Shown one piece after another: positions 1 to 7,434 of a stretch of DNA of 9,140 nt. The DNA comes from JBJFGR01 sp051892875. GTDB lineage: Bacteria > Pseudomonadota > Gammaproteobacteria > Enterobacterales > Succinivibrionaceae. The notes beneath the pieces were generated by a model that saw only the letters and a list, made by a program, of their open reading frames with translations, had not been told where the DNA came from and made no database searches. Position 1 is the stretch's first letter. Every line of letters begins with the position of its first letter. The translations under genes were made by a program, and so were the position numbers. The DNA lies in the NCBI GenBank assembly GCA_051892875.1, contig JBJFGR010000101.1, positions 1-9,140 of the forward strand, given 5' to 3'.

Positions 1-72
1 GAAGATTTAGCAAAAGATGTACTTGAAATCATAACAGTATTTTCAGCAAGATTGTTGTCAATGCTTTCCTAG
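1..72 (+). pseudogene. 3' remnant of an IS607-family serine recombinase (tnpA) gene
   Basis: The first reading frame runs in from the window edge and stops with TAG at 70-72, giving 23 residues: EDLAKDVLEIITVFSARLLS then MLS. The core ELxxDxxxIITVFSARL matches the C-terminal helix of IS607-type serine recombinases (the OrfA/TnpA that mobilises IS607 with TnpB), as I recall the family. Members normally continue with YG and about 15-25 further, mostly basic residues. Here the match ends right after SARL and a stop follows five residues later. Neither other plus frame restores the expected basic tail, so I read this as truncated rather than merely frameshifted. No tnpB follows; the next gene is rlmB on the opposite strand. 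The 5' part lies outside the window. With only 23 residues the family call is moderate. Confidence 0.5.
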
Positions 73-162
73 TTTGTCCAAAAATCTACTCATAAGATTA
101 TCAAAATAACATTGGTTTTTGGGGTGTGTCAACATAAATGTGTATTTTTCCAATTTTAGCTG

Positions 163-208
163 AAAAAAAAGAGGATCTTTTTAAATTTTTTTAGCTAAGA
201 GATCCTCT
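163..208 (-). terminator. Rho-independent terminator of the rnr-rlmB operon
   Basis: On the minus strand a perfect 9-bp stem (AGAGGATCT at 208-200 with AGATCCTCT at 178-170) encloses a 21-nt AT-rich loop. It is followed at once by a run of eight T in the transcript sense (seen as the A run 163-170 on the plus strand). It sits 48 nt downstream of the rlmB stop codon. The plus-strand reading has no T run after the stem, so it serves the minus-strand operon. Confidence 0.85.
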
Positions 209-255
209 ATTTGCATTGTACAATAATATATCAACTCTCAGTAAAATTTATGAAA

Positions 256-1002
256 TTACTTAAAAGTTCTTTGTCTAACAGCTTCGTACAAACAAATACC
301 TGTTGCTACAGATACATTCAAACTTGTTAATTTACCTAACATTGGAAGTTTAACAATTTCATCACAATTTTCTCTAGTTAATCTACGCATACCAGTATCT
401 TCAGCACCCATAACGATTGCTAGTGCGCATTTTAAATCAACATCATAGATAACTTTATCTGTTTCCCCAGCTGTTCCTACAATCTTTATACCTTTATCTT
501 TTAACATCTTCATTGTACGTGCTAAATTTGTAATATAAAAAATTGGCACTGTTTCAGCAGCTCCACACGCAACCTTCTTTGCAACACCTGTTAACGGTGC
601 ACTCTTATCTTTTGCAGTTATAATACAATCAACACCTGCACCATCACAATTACGTAAACAAGCTCCTAAATTATGAGGATCTGTTACATTGTCCAAAATT
701 AATATAAAAGGATTTTCTTTTTGATCTAAAAATTCATCAAGTTCATTATCACCTAATTCTTTTGCACTTTTTACTTTTACAACCAACCCTTGATGCACAC
801 CTCCAAAAACTTTTTCATCTAACGCTTTTCTTGAAACCATGTTTACTGTGATTCCATATTCATATACCTGATTTAAAATTTTTGTTAATTTCTGATCATC
901 TCTTCCTTTTAATACAAAAACTTCAATAATTCTTTCTGGTTCTGTTTCCAATAGTGATTGCACCGCGTGAATACCATATATATAATCTTGTTTACTGCTC
1001 AT
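256..1002 (-). CDS. rlmB: 23S rRNA (guanosine-2'-O-)-methyltransferase RlmB
   Basis: SpoU/TrmH (SPOUT) family enzyme of 248 aa, the usual RlmB length. In E. coli RlmB uses S-adenosylmethionine to 2'-O-methylate G2251 in the peptidyl-transferase loop of 23S rRNA. Residues 1 to about 85 form the L30e-like substrate-binding domain (YGIHAVQSLL near the start, GGVHQGLV at 67-73). The SPOUT domain follows with all three motifs: motif 1 N105-x2-DPHNLG-x3-R117, motif 2 VMGAEDTGM at 197-205 and motif 3 LPMLGKLTSLNVSVATG at 219-235, then LYEAVRQR. Motif 2 reads GAEDTGM where E. coli has, from memory, GAEGKGM; motif 3 has GKLTSLN for GSVSSLN. Both look conservative. The start is supported by AGGAG at 1012-1016, 9 nt upstream. 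It lies 25 nt after the rnr stop on the same strand, so it is the second gene of an rnr-rlmB operon, as in E. coli. Confidence 0.95.
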   Translation of the reverse strand: MSSKQDYIYGIHAVQSLLETEPERIIEVFVLKGRDDQKLTKILNQVYEYGITVNMVSRKALDEKVFGGVHQGLVVKVKSAKELGDNELDEFLDQKENPFILILDNVTDPHNLGACLRNCDGAGVDCIITAKDKSAPLTGVAKKVACGAAETVPIFYITNLARTMKMLKDKGIKIVGTAGETDKVIYDVDLKCALAIVMGAEDTGMRRLTRENCDEIVKLPMLGKLTSLNVSVATGICLYEAVRQRTFK

Positions 1003-1027
1003 GCGTAAACTCTCCTGTCAATAAAAT

Positions 1028-3727
1028 TTAATTTTTACTCTTTGTTTTATTTTTGATTTTGTTATTTGATTCTGTTTTACGTTTTACAGAAGGTTTATAC
1101 TCTTTTAATTCATTCTTTTCAATAATTTCTACACTATCATCAATATTATATTTTTCTTTATACAATTTTACTTTATCAATAGATTCTCTAATAACAGCAT
1201 TAACCTTTGAATTTTCAATAGAATTATTTCCTTTGTATTTTGATACATCAAAAATTGGAATTTTTTTCTTCTTTCCTTTATCTTGTACCAAGGATAAAAC
1301 AATCTTCCCACTATCAACTTCAACACTTTCAATTTTTACAATAACTCGTTGTCCAATAACAAAAGTTCTTCCTGTTGATTCACCAACTAACATTTGAGAA
1401 TTAGCGTCATAAATGAAAAAATCTCCTCCTAGCATTGATACATGTACCATACCATCTACTCTAAAACGTTCGATGCTAACAAACAAACCATAATTAGTTA
1501 CATTAGAAATTATCCCTTCAAAATTTTTACCTATAAATTTCTCCATAAACTTTGCTTTTAAAGCACTAACAACACCTCTAGTAACATCATCCGCCCTTCT
1601 TTCAGTCATATTACAATTTTCACCAATAATCTCTAGTTCATCATATTCATACTGATTTGCTCCGAAACTTTTCATTATTGATGCTTTATACGTCTTGTTT
1701 TTACCTAGTAGATATTTTATTTCACGATGTAATTGCAAATCAGGATAACGTCTTATAGGTGATGTAAAGTGTGCATAATGCCCCAGTGACAAACCAAAAT
1801 GACCATGGTTTTCAGGTGTGTACACTGCCAAAGATAATGAACGTAACATCATAGTTAACAATAAATTTGCATTAGGATCATTTTTATCTATTTTTCTTGC
1901 CAATTCAGCATAATCTTTTGGTTCAGGTTCATCACCTCCTTCTAAAGTTAAACCATAGTGAGCTATAAAACTTCTAAATGTTTTTATCTTTTCAGCAGAA
2001 GGTTTATCATGTACTCTGAATAACGTTTCACCTTTATTAGCTTCCACAAATTTTGCTGCACAAACATTAGCCGCAACCATACATTCTTCTATGATTTTAT
2101 GAGCGTCATTTCTAACAACAGGCAAAATATCAGCTATTTCTAAATTTTCATCAAAAACTATTTGAACTTCTTCACTATCAAACTCAAAAGCACCTCTTGC
2201 AACTTTAGCTCTCTTTAAAACCTTATATAAATCATATAAGTTTTGCAGATCCTTAGTACGAGCTGCAAATTCCTCTGTTGAAGCTGGATTTCCAGCTAAA
2301 ATAGATGCTACTTCAGTATAGGTAAAACGGGCATGTGAATTCATAACAGCAGGATAAAAATGATATTCTAAAATATCTCCTCCATTAGAAATTTCCATTT
2401 CACAAACCATACACAATCTGTCAACATGAGGATTTAAAGAACATAAACCATTAGAAAGCTTTTCAGGTAGCATCGGCACTACATAATTTGGAAAATATAC
2501 AGACGTACCTCTTTTATAAGCTTCACTATCTAAAGGTGAAGATACTTTTACATAATATGATACATCAGCTATTGCAACATATAACTTATATCCATGATCT
2601 AGCTTTTCACAATAAACTGCATCATCAAAGTCTCTGGCATCTTCGCCATCAATAGTTACTAAAGGCAGATTTCTTATATCTACTCTACCTTCTTTATCCT
2701 TTTCTAAAACTTCATCAGGAATATTATTTAGTTGTTTTTTAAGCTTTTCCCCCCATTCATGTGGAATATTATTCTTAAATATAGCCATTTGAATTTGAAC
2801 ATCCAACTTAGAAAAGTCACCTAAAACATCCTCTACTTCAATAGCAAAACGCTTATTTTCACCTCTATCTGTTATTTTGCAAATAACGATATCACCTAAA
2901 GTTGCGTTTTTTCTAGCTTCATCATTCGGAAAATAATATTCAAAACATTGATAATTTTTGTCATCACAAGATACTGAAGAACGATCAGATAAAGAAACAA
3001 CTCTTCCTAAAAACAAATTATTTTCTTTAACTGTTTTTATATAATAAGCGATTTCAGATTTCTTATTTACAATTGCTTTTATAACATCTTTATTAAAAAC
3101 CGTTTTTCTATATGTGTGTAAAACATATTCATTTCCTGTATCATCAACCAAATATTTGGCAAAATATTCGATTTTATAATCTAAATCCGAATGATTTTCT
3201 ATTCTGATCGTCCCTTCAATATCTTCTGAATATTTAGGATCAATTAACAAAATACCATCTTCTATTATTGCAACTTTTAATTTACCTTCATTAATAAAGC
3301 TACTAATAATACTTCCACTATCGATATTTTTTACAAGTTCATAGGTTTGCTTTTCCAAAACTCTTTGTGTTTTTGAAACAACTTCTTTTATATATTGTTT
3401 CCCATTTAATGATTTTAGAAAATCTTCAAAAATAAAATCTTCAGCACTTTTTATTTCTACATCAATTGGAATTATTTTACTTTGAGAACATAAAAATAAC
3501 GATTCTTTTATTTTTACTTGATCTGTTTCATTTAAGGAAGATATTTTTACTATAGATGATTTTTTTTCTTTTAATTTTTTTGGGCTATTATCATCTTCTT
3601 TGATCTTTTTGGTTGATTTTTTTTTGGCTAAATACATAGCTTCTTCATTGCCATTTAACATTAAATCATCTAAAACACTAGATATATGCGTTGTTTTTTG
3701 CTTTTTTGATGTATCTTTTTTATCCAT
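1028..3727 (-). CDS. rnr: Ribonuclease R (3'-5' exoribonuclease)
   Basis: RNase II/RNB-family hydrolytic exoribonuclease of 899 aa that degrades structured RNA and takes part in rRNA and mRNA quality control in the cytoplasm. The catalytic signature TIDGEDARDFDDAV (358-371) supplies the metal-binding aspartates D360, D366, D368 and D369. HFTSPIRRYPDLQLHR (653-668) is the other hallmark RNB motif. An S1 domain spans about 735-815 (GKNFEGIISNVTNYGLFV), followed by a lysine-rich tail to 899, as in other RNase R proteins. The N-terminal 160 or so residues are lysine-rich and poorly conserved, and the first cold-shock domain (about 170-245) is divergent. The protein is longer than E. coli RNase R (about 813 aa). 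The start is backed by AAGGGG on the minus strand with 7 nt between the G run and ATG. It is the first gene of the operon with rlmB. Product certain; exact start slightly less so. Confidence 0.96.
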   Translation of the reverse strand: MDKKDTSKKQKTTHISSVLDDLMLNGNEEAMYLAKKKSTKKIKEDDNSPKKLKEKKSSIVKISSLNETDQVKIKESLFLCSQSKIIPIDVEIKSAEDFIFEDFLKSLNGKQYIKEVVSKTQRVLEKQTYELVKNIDSGSIISSFINEGKLKVAIIEDGILLIDPKYSEDIEGTIRIENHSDLDYKIEYFAKYLVDDTGNEYVLHTYRKTVFNKDVIKAIVNKKSEIAYYIKTVKENNLFLGRVVSLSDRSSVSCDDKNYQCFEYYFPNDEARKNATLGDIVICKITDRGENKRFAIEVEDVLGDFSKLDVQIQMAIFKNNIPHEWGEKLKKQLNNIPDEVLEKDKEGRVDIRNLPLVTIDGEDARDFDDAVYCEKLDHGYKLYVAIADVSYYVKVSSPLDSEAYKRGTSVYFPNYVVPMLPEKLSNGLCSLNPHVDRLCMVCEMEISNGGDILEYHFYPAVMNSHARFTYTEVASILAGNPASTEEFAARTKDLQNLYDLYKVLKRAKVARGAFEFDSEEVQIVFDENLEIADILPVVRNDAHKIIEECMVAANVCAAKFVEANKGETLFRVHDKPSAEKIKTFRSFIAHYGLTLEGGDEPEPKDYAELARKIDKNDPNANLLLTMMLRSLSLAVYTPENHGHFGLSLGHYAHFTSPIRRYPDLQLHREIKYLLGKNKTYKASIMKSFGANQYEYDELEIIGENCNMTERRADDVTRGVVSALKAKFMEKFIGKNFEGIISNVTNYGLFVSIERFRVDGMVHVSMLGGDFFIYDANSQMLVGESTGRTFVIGQRVIVKIESVEVDSGKIVLSLVQDKGKKKKIPIFDVSKYKGNNSIENSKVNAVIRESIDKVKLYKEKYNIDDSVEIIEKNELKEYKPSVKRKTESNNKIKNKTKSKN

Positions 3728-3777
3728 TTTCTTACCCCTTTAACTTTATTCAATTCATTCAAATTATCTATAATTAA

Positions 3778-3807
3778 AATATATCCTATTTCATAAAAAA
3801 GTTGTAA
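3778..3807 (-). promoter_or_regulatory. Candidate rnr-rlmB promoter
   Basis: On the minus strand TTACAA (3807-3802) and TATATT (3783-3778) are separated by 18 nt, about 50 nt upstream of the rnr start. The match is modest in a very AT-rich spacer, so this is only the best candidate. It lies back to back with the tRNA promoter on the other strand. Confidence 0.3.
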
Positions 3808-3824
3808 TTATTTTTTAAAAATTG

Positions 3825-3852
3825 TTGACAATAAAAAAATATTCTGTAAAAT
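3825..3852 (+). promoter_or_regulatory. Promoter of the tRNA-Phe/tRNA-Thr unit
   Basis: A perfect -35 TTGACA (3825-3830) is followed after 16 nt by TAAAAT (3847-3852). The tRNA begins 10 nt later. The stretch between -10 and start, GCAAGCG (3854-3860), is GC-rich against a very AT-rich background, the kind of discriminator found at stringently controlled stable-RNA promoters. Confidence 0.75.
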
Positions 3853-3862
3853 AGCAAGCGTT

Positions 3863-3938
3863 GCCCAGATAGCTCAGTCGGTAGAGCAGGGGATTGAAAA
3901 TCCCCGTGTCGGTGGTTCGATCCCGCCTCTGGGCACCA
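3863..3938 (+). tRNA. tRNA-Phe (anticodon GAA)
   Basis: A complete 76-nt cloverleaf with encoded CCA. The acceptor GCCCAGA (3863-3869) pairs with TCTGGGC (3928-3934), followed by A and CCA. The D arm is AGCTCAGTCGGTAGAGC. The anticodon stem and loop GGGGATTGAAAATCCCC carry GAA, and the T arm has loop TTCGATC on a GGTGG/CCGCC stem. Apart from the acceptor and T stems it closely resembles E. coli tRNA-Phe. It is 16 nt upstream of tRNA-Thr and presumably co-transcribed with it. Confidence 0.97.
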
Positions 3939-3954
3939 GTTAGAAATAATTTTT

Positions 3955-4030
<76 letters not shown>

Positions 4031-4039
4031 TTTGTCCTT

Positions 4040-4068
4040 AGATAAGTCTGAATTGTTCTTATTTTTTT
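4040..4068 (+). terminator. Weak candidate terminator after the tRNA pair
   Basis: AGATAAG (4040-4046) can pair with CTTATTT (4058-4064), including one G-U pair, around an 11-nt loop. The 3' arm merges into a run of seven T (4062-4068). The stem is short and AT-rich, so termination here is plausible but not assured. Some transcripts may run on into the carrier gene that starts at 4193. Confidence 0.4.
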
Positions 4069-4137
4069 CTGTTTTTACCATTTCTTTTATAAAACTTTGA
4101 ATTGTTCCATAGACTAATTTTAATATTTCTCATAACA

Positions 4138-4165
4138 TTAACAAAATAATACATGCCTTTAATAA
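4138..4165 (+). promoter_or_regulatory. Candidate promoter of the SLC13 carrier gene
   Basis: TTAACA (4138-4143) and TAATAA (4160-4165) are 16 nt apart and lie about 30 nt before the ATG. An alternative pair is TTGAAT (4097-4102) with TAATAT (4121-4126) at 18-nt spacing. In sequence this AT-rich neither is decisive. Confidence 0.3.
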
Positions 4166-4192
4166 TATCATACAAAGTGGGGTAAAATATAA

Positions 4193-5605
4193 ATGCGCGT
4201 CACTATATATAAAATAGCGTTCATTATCGTTACTTGTATAGTCTTCGGACTATTACCTTTTATTTTTTCACAAACACTCGATCTTACAATTAACCAACAC
4301 ATATTATTGATAATATTCGTTTTCGGGGCTATGTGTTGGTTATTAGAACCTGTTCCTGTTTACGCAACGTCATTAATTATTATGTGTTCGTTATGTATAC
4401 TAATTTCAGACTCAGCTATATTTCCACTCCGTGAATATAGTATTGAACAAGATCCCAAACATATTTTAAGTTTTAAAAGTATTCTTAGCTCTTTCAGCTC
4501 TCCAATCATCATTCTTTTTTTGGGTGGTTTTGCTTTAGCTATTGGAGCTACAAAATATAAACTAGATGCAAACCTAGCTCGTATTCTTTTAAAACCTTTT
4601 GGTCAAAATCCCCGAATGGTTATGCTAGGTATTATGGCAATTACTTCTGTTTTCGCTATGTTCATGAGCAATACAGCAACTACTGTTATGATGCTTGCCA
4701 TGGTTGCTCCTGTTTTAACTCTTGTTGACAAAACAGATAAAGGAATAAAAGCTCTTGTTTTATCTGTCCCTTTTGCTGCAAATATAGGCGGTATAGCAAC
4801 ACCTATCGGCACCCCACCTAATGCTATCGCTTTAAGTTATCTTACTGGAGAAAAATCCATAAGTTTCATGACTTGGATGTTATATGCCCTGCCATTAGCT
4901 ATAATTTGTGTGTTTTTTAGTTGGTTTATACTTAATATATTATTTCCATTTAAAGAAAAAACTATTTCTATAAATATTACTGGTAAATTCACCACTAGTT
5001 GGCGTGCAATTGTAAGTTATTTAGGTTTTGGAATAACCATTCTCTTATGGATGACAGAAAGATGGCATGGTATAAATAGCTATGTAGTAGCATTAGTTCC
5101 TTTATTATTATATACTTGCACAGGTATCATTAAAGTTCAAGATATAAAAACCATGAATTGGGACGTTATTTGGTTGGTAGCAGGTGGTATAGCTCTAGGT
5201 GACGCCCTCGGTTCTACAGAACTTGCTAAAGTTTTAGCAAATATTGTTGACTATTCTCAGTATAATAACTTTGTTTTAGTTGCAATAATTTGTTTTATCG
5301 GATGGATAGCTTCTAATTTTATATCAAATACAGCTACAGCAAATTTGATTTTACCTATTGCTATCGCTGTTCTATCAAATGTTCAACTTGAAAAAGGATA
5401 CAACATATCTACAATAATGATGATTACAGCTATAACACTATCCTTTGGTATGAGCTTACCTATTAGCACCCCACCAAATGCTTTAGCTTATGCTACAGGT
5501 TACATAAAAAATAGCGATATGTTAAAAGCAGGAGCTATTATCAGTGTTGTTTGCTTATTACTAGCACTTTCATTCTTGTATTTAATAAGTTTATTAAATC
5601 AATAA
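4193..5605 (+). CDS. SLC13/DASS-family sodium-coupled anion (probably dicarboxylate) transporter
   Basis: An integral inner-membrane carrier of 470 aa, close to the length of VcINDY (about 462 aa). Hydrophobic segments run along its whole length. The two inverted-repeat signatures of the divalent anion:sodium symporter family are intact: SNT at 159-161 with GTPPNA at 206-211, and SNT at 378-380 with STPPNA at 425-430. In VcINDY the SNT motifs at helix-hairpin tips bind the substrate carboxylates and the nearby loops form the sodium sites. The N-terminal region has the family's WLLEPVPVYATSL segment (49-61). C4-dicarboxylates such as succinate, or citrate or sulfate, are possible; the sequence does not decide. 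The start is supported by GTGGGG (4177-4182), 10 nt upstream. It stands alone between tRNA-Thr and a terminator hairpin and converges on the Memo-like gene. Confidence 0.92.
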   Translation: MRVTIYKIAFIIVTCIVFGLLPFIFSQTLDLTINQHILLIIFVFGAMCWLLEPVPVYATSLIIMCSLCILISDSAIFPLREYSIEQDPKHILSFKSILSSFSSPIIILFLGGFALAIGATKYKLDANLARILLKPFGQNPRMVMLGIMAITSVFAMFMSNTATTVMMLAMVAPVLTLVDKTDKGIKALVLSVPFAANIGGIATPIGTPPNAIALSYLTGEKSISFMTWMLYALPLAIICVFFSWFILNILFPFKEKTISINITGKFTTSWRAIVSYLGFGITILLWMTERWHGINSYVVALVPLLLYTCTGIIKVQDIKTMNWDVIWLVAGGIALGDALGSTELAKVLANIVDYSQYNNFVLVAIICFIGWIASNFISNTATANLILPIAIAVLSNVQLEKGYNISTIMMITAITLSFGMSLPISTPPNALAYATGYIKNSDMLKAGAIISVVCLLLALSFLYLISLLNQ

Positions 5606-5611
5606 TAAATT

Positions 5612-5641
5612 AAGGAGACTTACAAATAAAGTCTCCTTTTT
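5612..5641 (+). terminator. Rho-independent terminator of the SLC13 gene, possibly shared
   Basis: A perfect 10-bp stem, AAGGAGACTT (5612-5621) and AAGTCTCCTT (5629-5638), with a 7-nt loop is followed by T5 (5637-5641). It begins 6 nt after the carrier stop codon. On the minus strand the same hairpin lies 14 nt beyond the stop of the converging Memo-like gene, but the following tract (AATTTATTATT) is poorer, so termination in that direction would be weaker. Confidence 0.85.
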
Positions 5642-5655
5642 ATTATTATCTTTTT

Positions 5656-6396
5656 TTAGTTTGTAAATTTAATTGCTACAAAACTCTTTACATTAGTTAA
5701 CTTATGACCAAGCATACCCACCTGCCTATATTTATATTGCTCATGCCTTAAATGCATTAATTTTCCCAACATTATTCCAATATTAATTGTTTTTGAAAAA
5801 AAAGTTTGACTTGCTTTTATACAGGGTGAATCTGCAAAAATATTAGCTAAAATATTAACATCATTATGGGTTGATTCTAATTTACTAATACCTATAGACA
5901 AAGAAACTGGAAGAATAATTAAATCATCAGTATTTACATCTAATAATTTAAACATATTAATGACATACTTCGAATTCAACCTAAAATTTACTATTGGAAT
6001 AATATTAACATCTTTAAAAAAATGTTCTAAAAATGGTTGTAAACATTCATACACTTTTACAAAACTAAATACTGTGTCATTTTGCAATACATGTGGTATT
6101 TGACTAAATTTTTCAAGCAAATTTGGTTCACATTTAAAATTCTGATAAAAAACATTATCTTTGGAAGGTATTACTATACTTTTATCAAAACCAAACACAG
6201 CAGATTTTTCCAAACAATCAGACAACAAAAAAACTCTATTATAATGAAATTTATTAATGTTTCTAAAAGACAAACCAAATAAATCTTCAGTTTCAACTGA
6301 TAACTCATTTGGAACAATCATTATATTTACTTTATTCTCTGCTAATAATGTATCAGAAATACAAAGCTGATTAATTTTTTTACTACTATATTCCAT
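5656..6396 (-). CDS. Degenerate Memo-like protein (AmmeMemoRadiSam system B fold), function unknown
   Basis: 246 aa, with no signal peptide or membrane segment, so probably cytoplasmic. By eye it follows the order of conserved blocks in Memo family proteins (related to class III extradiol dioxygenases). IMIVPNELS (25-33) sits where Memo has IVPHAGY. YNRVFLLSDCLEKSAVFGFD (52-71) sits at the RVFxLGPSHHxGFDG block. ECLQPFLEHFFKDVNIIPIV (117-136) sits at the EVQLPFL...IVPIVVG block. LIILPVSLSIG (159-169) sits at the LIVASSDLSHY block. YKYRQVGMLG...VKSFVAIKF (221-244) sits at the closing YATSGD...VVGYAA strand. The histidines of the usual metal site are replaced (for example N30, and SDCLEK for GPSHH), so it is unlikely to bind metal in the standard way. 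AMMECR1 and radical-SAM partners are absent here. A weak AAGG precedes the start. This is inferred from remembered motifs; a profile search is needed. Confidence 0.55.
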   Translation of the reverse strand: MEYSSKKINQLCISDTLLAENKVNIMIVPNELSVETEDLFGLSFRNINKFHYNRVFLLSDCLEKSAVFGFDKSIVIPSKDNVFYQNFKCEPNLLEKFSQIPHVLQNDTVFSFVKVYECLQPFLEHFFKDVNIIPIVNFRLNSKYVINMFKLLDVNTDDLIILPVSLSIGISKLESTHNDVNILANIFADSPCIKASQTFFSKTINIGIMLGKLMHLRHEQYKYRQVGMLGHKLTNVKSFVAIKFTN

Positions 6397-6449
6397 TGAT
6401 TGCCTTGTGTATCTATTTATCGATTCATACGTTACTTTAAATAAAATGA

Positions 6450-6477
6450 ATTATGTAAAAATAAAAACTTCTATAAA
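6450..6477 (-). promoter_or_regulatory. Candidate promoter of the Memo-like gene
   Basis: On the minus strand TTTATA (6477-6472) and CATAAT (6455-6450) are 16 nt apart, about 55 nt before the start codon. The -10 matches consensus at five of six bases and the -35 at four. It is weakly supported in AT-rich sequence. Confidence 0.25.
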
Positions 6478-6496
6478 CTTTATATAATACTAACAC

Positions 6497-6524
6497 TTCT
6501 ATTTTATATGGCAAATAGTATAAT
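6497..6524 (+). promoter_or_regulatory. Candidate promoter of the SIMPL-domain gene
   Basis: A perfect -10 TATAAT (6519-6524) lies about 60 nt before the start codon. The -35 at 16-nt spacing is poor (TTCTAT, 6497-6502), so an activator may help, or the -10 match is chance. The 189-bp gap it sits in is shared with the divergent Memo-like gene. Confidence 0.4.
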
Positions 6525-6585
6525 GTCATTAAGCGTAATGTATTTTTGTTAATACAAACACCTATTTAATAATCAAGGAGTATTT

Positions 6586-7284
6586 ATGTCCGCAACAAAT
6601 TCAACTATAGCTTCAATTATTTGTGGTTTATCTATTGTGGCAAGTGCCTATATTTTACAACCTGCAATTTCAAATGCTACCCAAAGTTACATGAATGGTC
6701 AAAGAACAGTAACCGTAAAAGGTTTATCTGAAAAAATAGTGACAGCAGACGTTGTTACCATACCTATAACATACACTGAAACAAGCAATGATATGGATTC
6801 TTTAATAAAAAAATTAGAAGCTCATAAAATTCATATAATAGATTTCTTAAAAAAATATGGTATAAAAGATTCAGAAATAACTTATAAAATGCCTTCTATA
6901 AATGATAATAGCTACTATAAAAACAGTGATACCCCTATGTATCATGGAACTTATGGTGTAAGTGTTTATACCCATAATATCCAAGCTGCATTAAATATAA
7001 TGAATAATTTTCAAGAATTAATTAAACAAAAAGTTCCTTTATCTGACAGTTCATGGGGAATAAACTTTTCATTTACAAAATTAAATGAAATAAAACCTCT
7101 AATGATTGAAGAATCTACAAAAAATGCCTATAAAGCCGCTGAAAAATTTGCTATAGACTCTGATTCCAAAGTAGGAAAAATTAAATCAGCATCTCAAGGA
7201 CAATTTAGTATTTCCGATGGATCAACTGTAGATAAAAAAATAATCAGAGTAGTTTCTACTGTTCAATATTATTTAAAAGATTAG
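6586..7284 (+). CDS. SIMPL-domain (DUF541) protein, membrane-anchored, probably periplasmic
   Basis: 232 aa. Residues 8-26 form one hydrophobic segment without an obvious signal-peptidase site, so the protein is probably anchored in the inner membrane with the rest in the periplasm. The start of the domain, RTVTVKGLSEKIVTADVVTI (40-59), closely matches the RTVTVKGLxExxVxAD block that opens SIMPL proteins. The remainder follows the domain pattern: YGIKDSEITY (91-100), then NAYKAAEKFAIDSDSKVGKI (180-199) matching the conserved ARxxAxxFAxxxxxxVGKI helix and strand, and a final VSTVQYYL strand. Known SIMPL proteins are envelope proteins of poorly defined role, some linked to oxidative stress; no enzyme activity can be assigned. 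The start is set by AAGGAG (6575-6580), 5 nt upstream. It ends only 18 nt from the 3' end of the opposing tRNA-Thr, with no hairpin between. Confidence 0.85.
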   Translation: MSATNSTIASIICGLSIVASAYILQPAISNATQSYMNGQRTVTVKGLSEKIVTADVVTIPITYTETSNDMDSLIKKLEAHKIHIIDFLKKYGIKDSEITYKMPSINDNSYYKNSDTPMYHGTYGVSVYTHNIQAALNIMNNFQELIKQKVPLSDSSWGINFSFTKLNEIKPLMIEESTKNAYKAAEKFAIDSDSKVGKIKSASQGQFSISDGSTVDKKIIRVVSTVQYYLKD

Positions 7285-7302
7285 TTTCTTGAAAAGATTT
7301 GA

Positions 7303-7378
<76 letters not shown>

Positions 7379-7406
7379 ATATTAGAACTGCCAAAAGATG
7401 AATTGC

Positions 7407-7434
7407 ATTCTATCATAAAAATTTTACTTTGCAA
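7407..7434 (-). promoter_or_regulatory. Promoter of tRNA-Thr copy 2, partly inside the VirK/YbjX gene
   Basis: On the minus strand TTGCAA (7434-7429) and TAGAAT (7412-7407) are 16 nt apart, and the -10 is preceded by TGA, giving an extended -10. The -35 lies inside the last codons of the VirK/YbjX gene, which ends at 7424. The tRNA 5' end is 28 nt beyond the -10. Confidence 0.5.

Noticed and set aside
1053..1397. Plus-strand open frame of 114 codons
   Set aside because: It lies wholly inside rnr on the opposite strand, codes for a Ser/Phe/Ile-rich product typical of the antisense of an AT-rich gene, and shows no family motif.
4603..4812. Minus-strand open frame of 69 codons
   Set aside because: It is antisense to the SLC13 carrier across its conserved SNT and TPPN motifs, so it is a shadow.
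6082..6282. Plus-strand open frame of 66 codons
   Set aside because: It is antisense to the Memo-like gene, rich in Phe, Ile and Lys, with no motif.
5656..7284. A complete AmmeMemoRadiSam system
   Set aside because: Only the Memo-like component is seen; no radical-SAM CxxxCxxC motif and no AMMECR1-type protein is encoded in the window.
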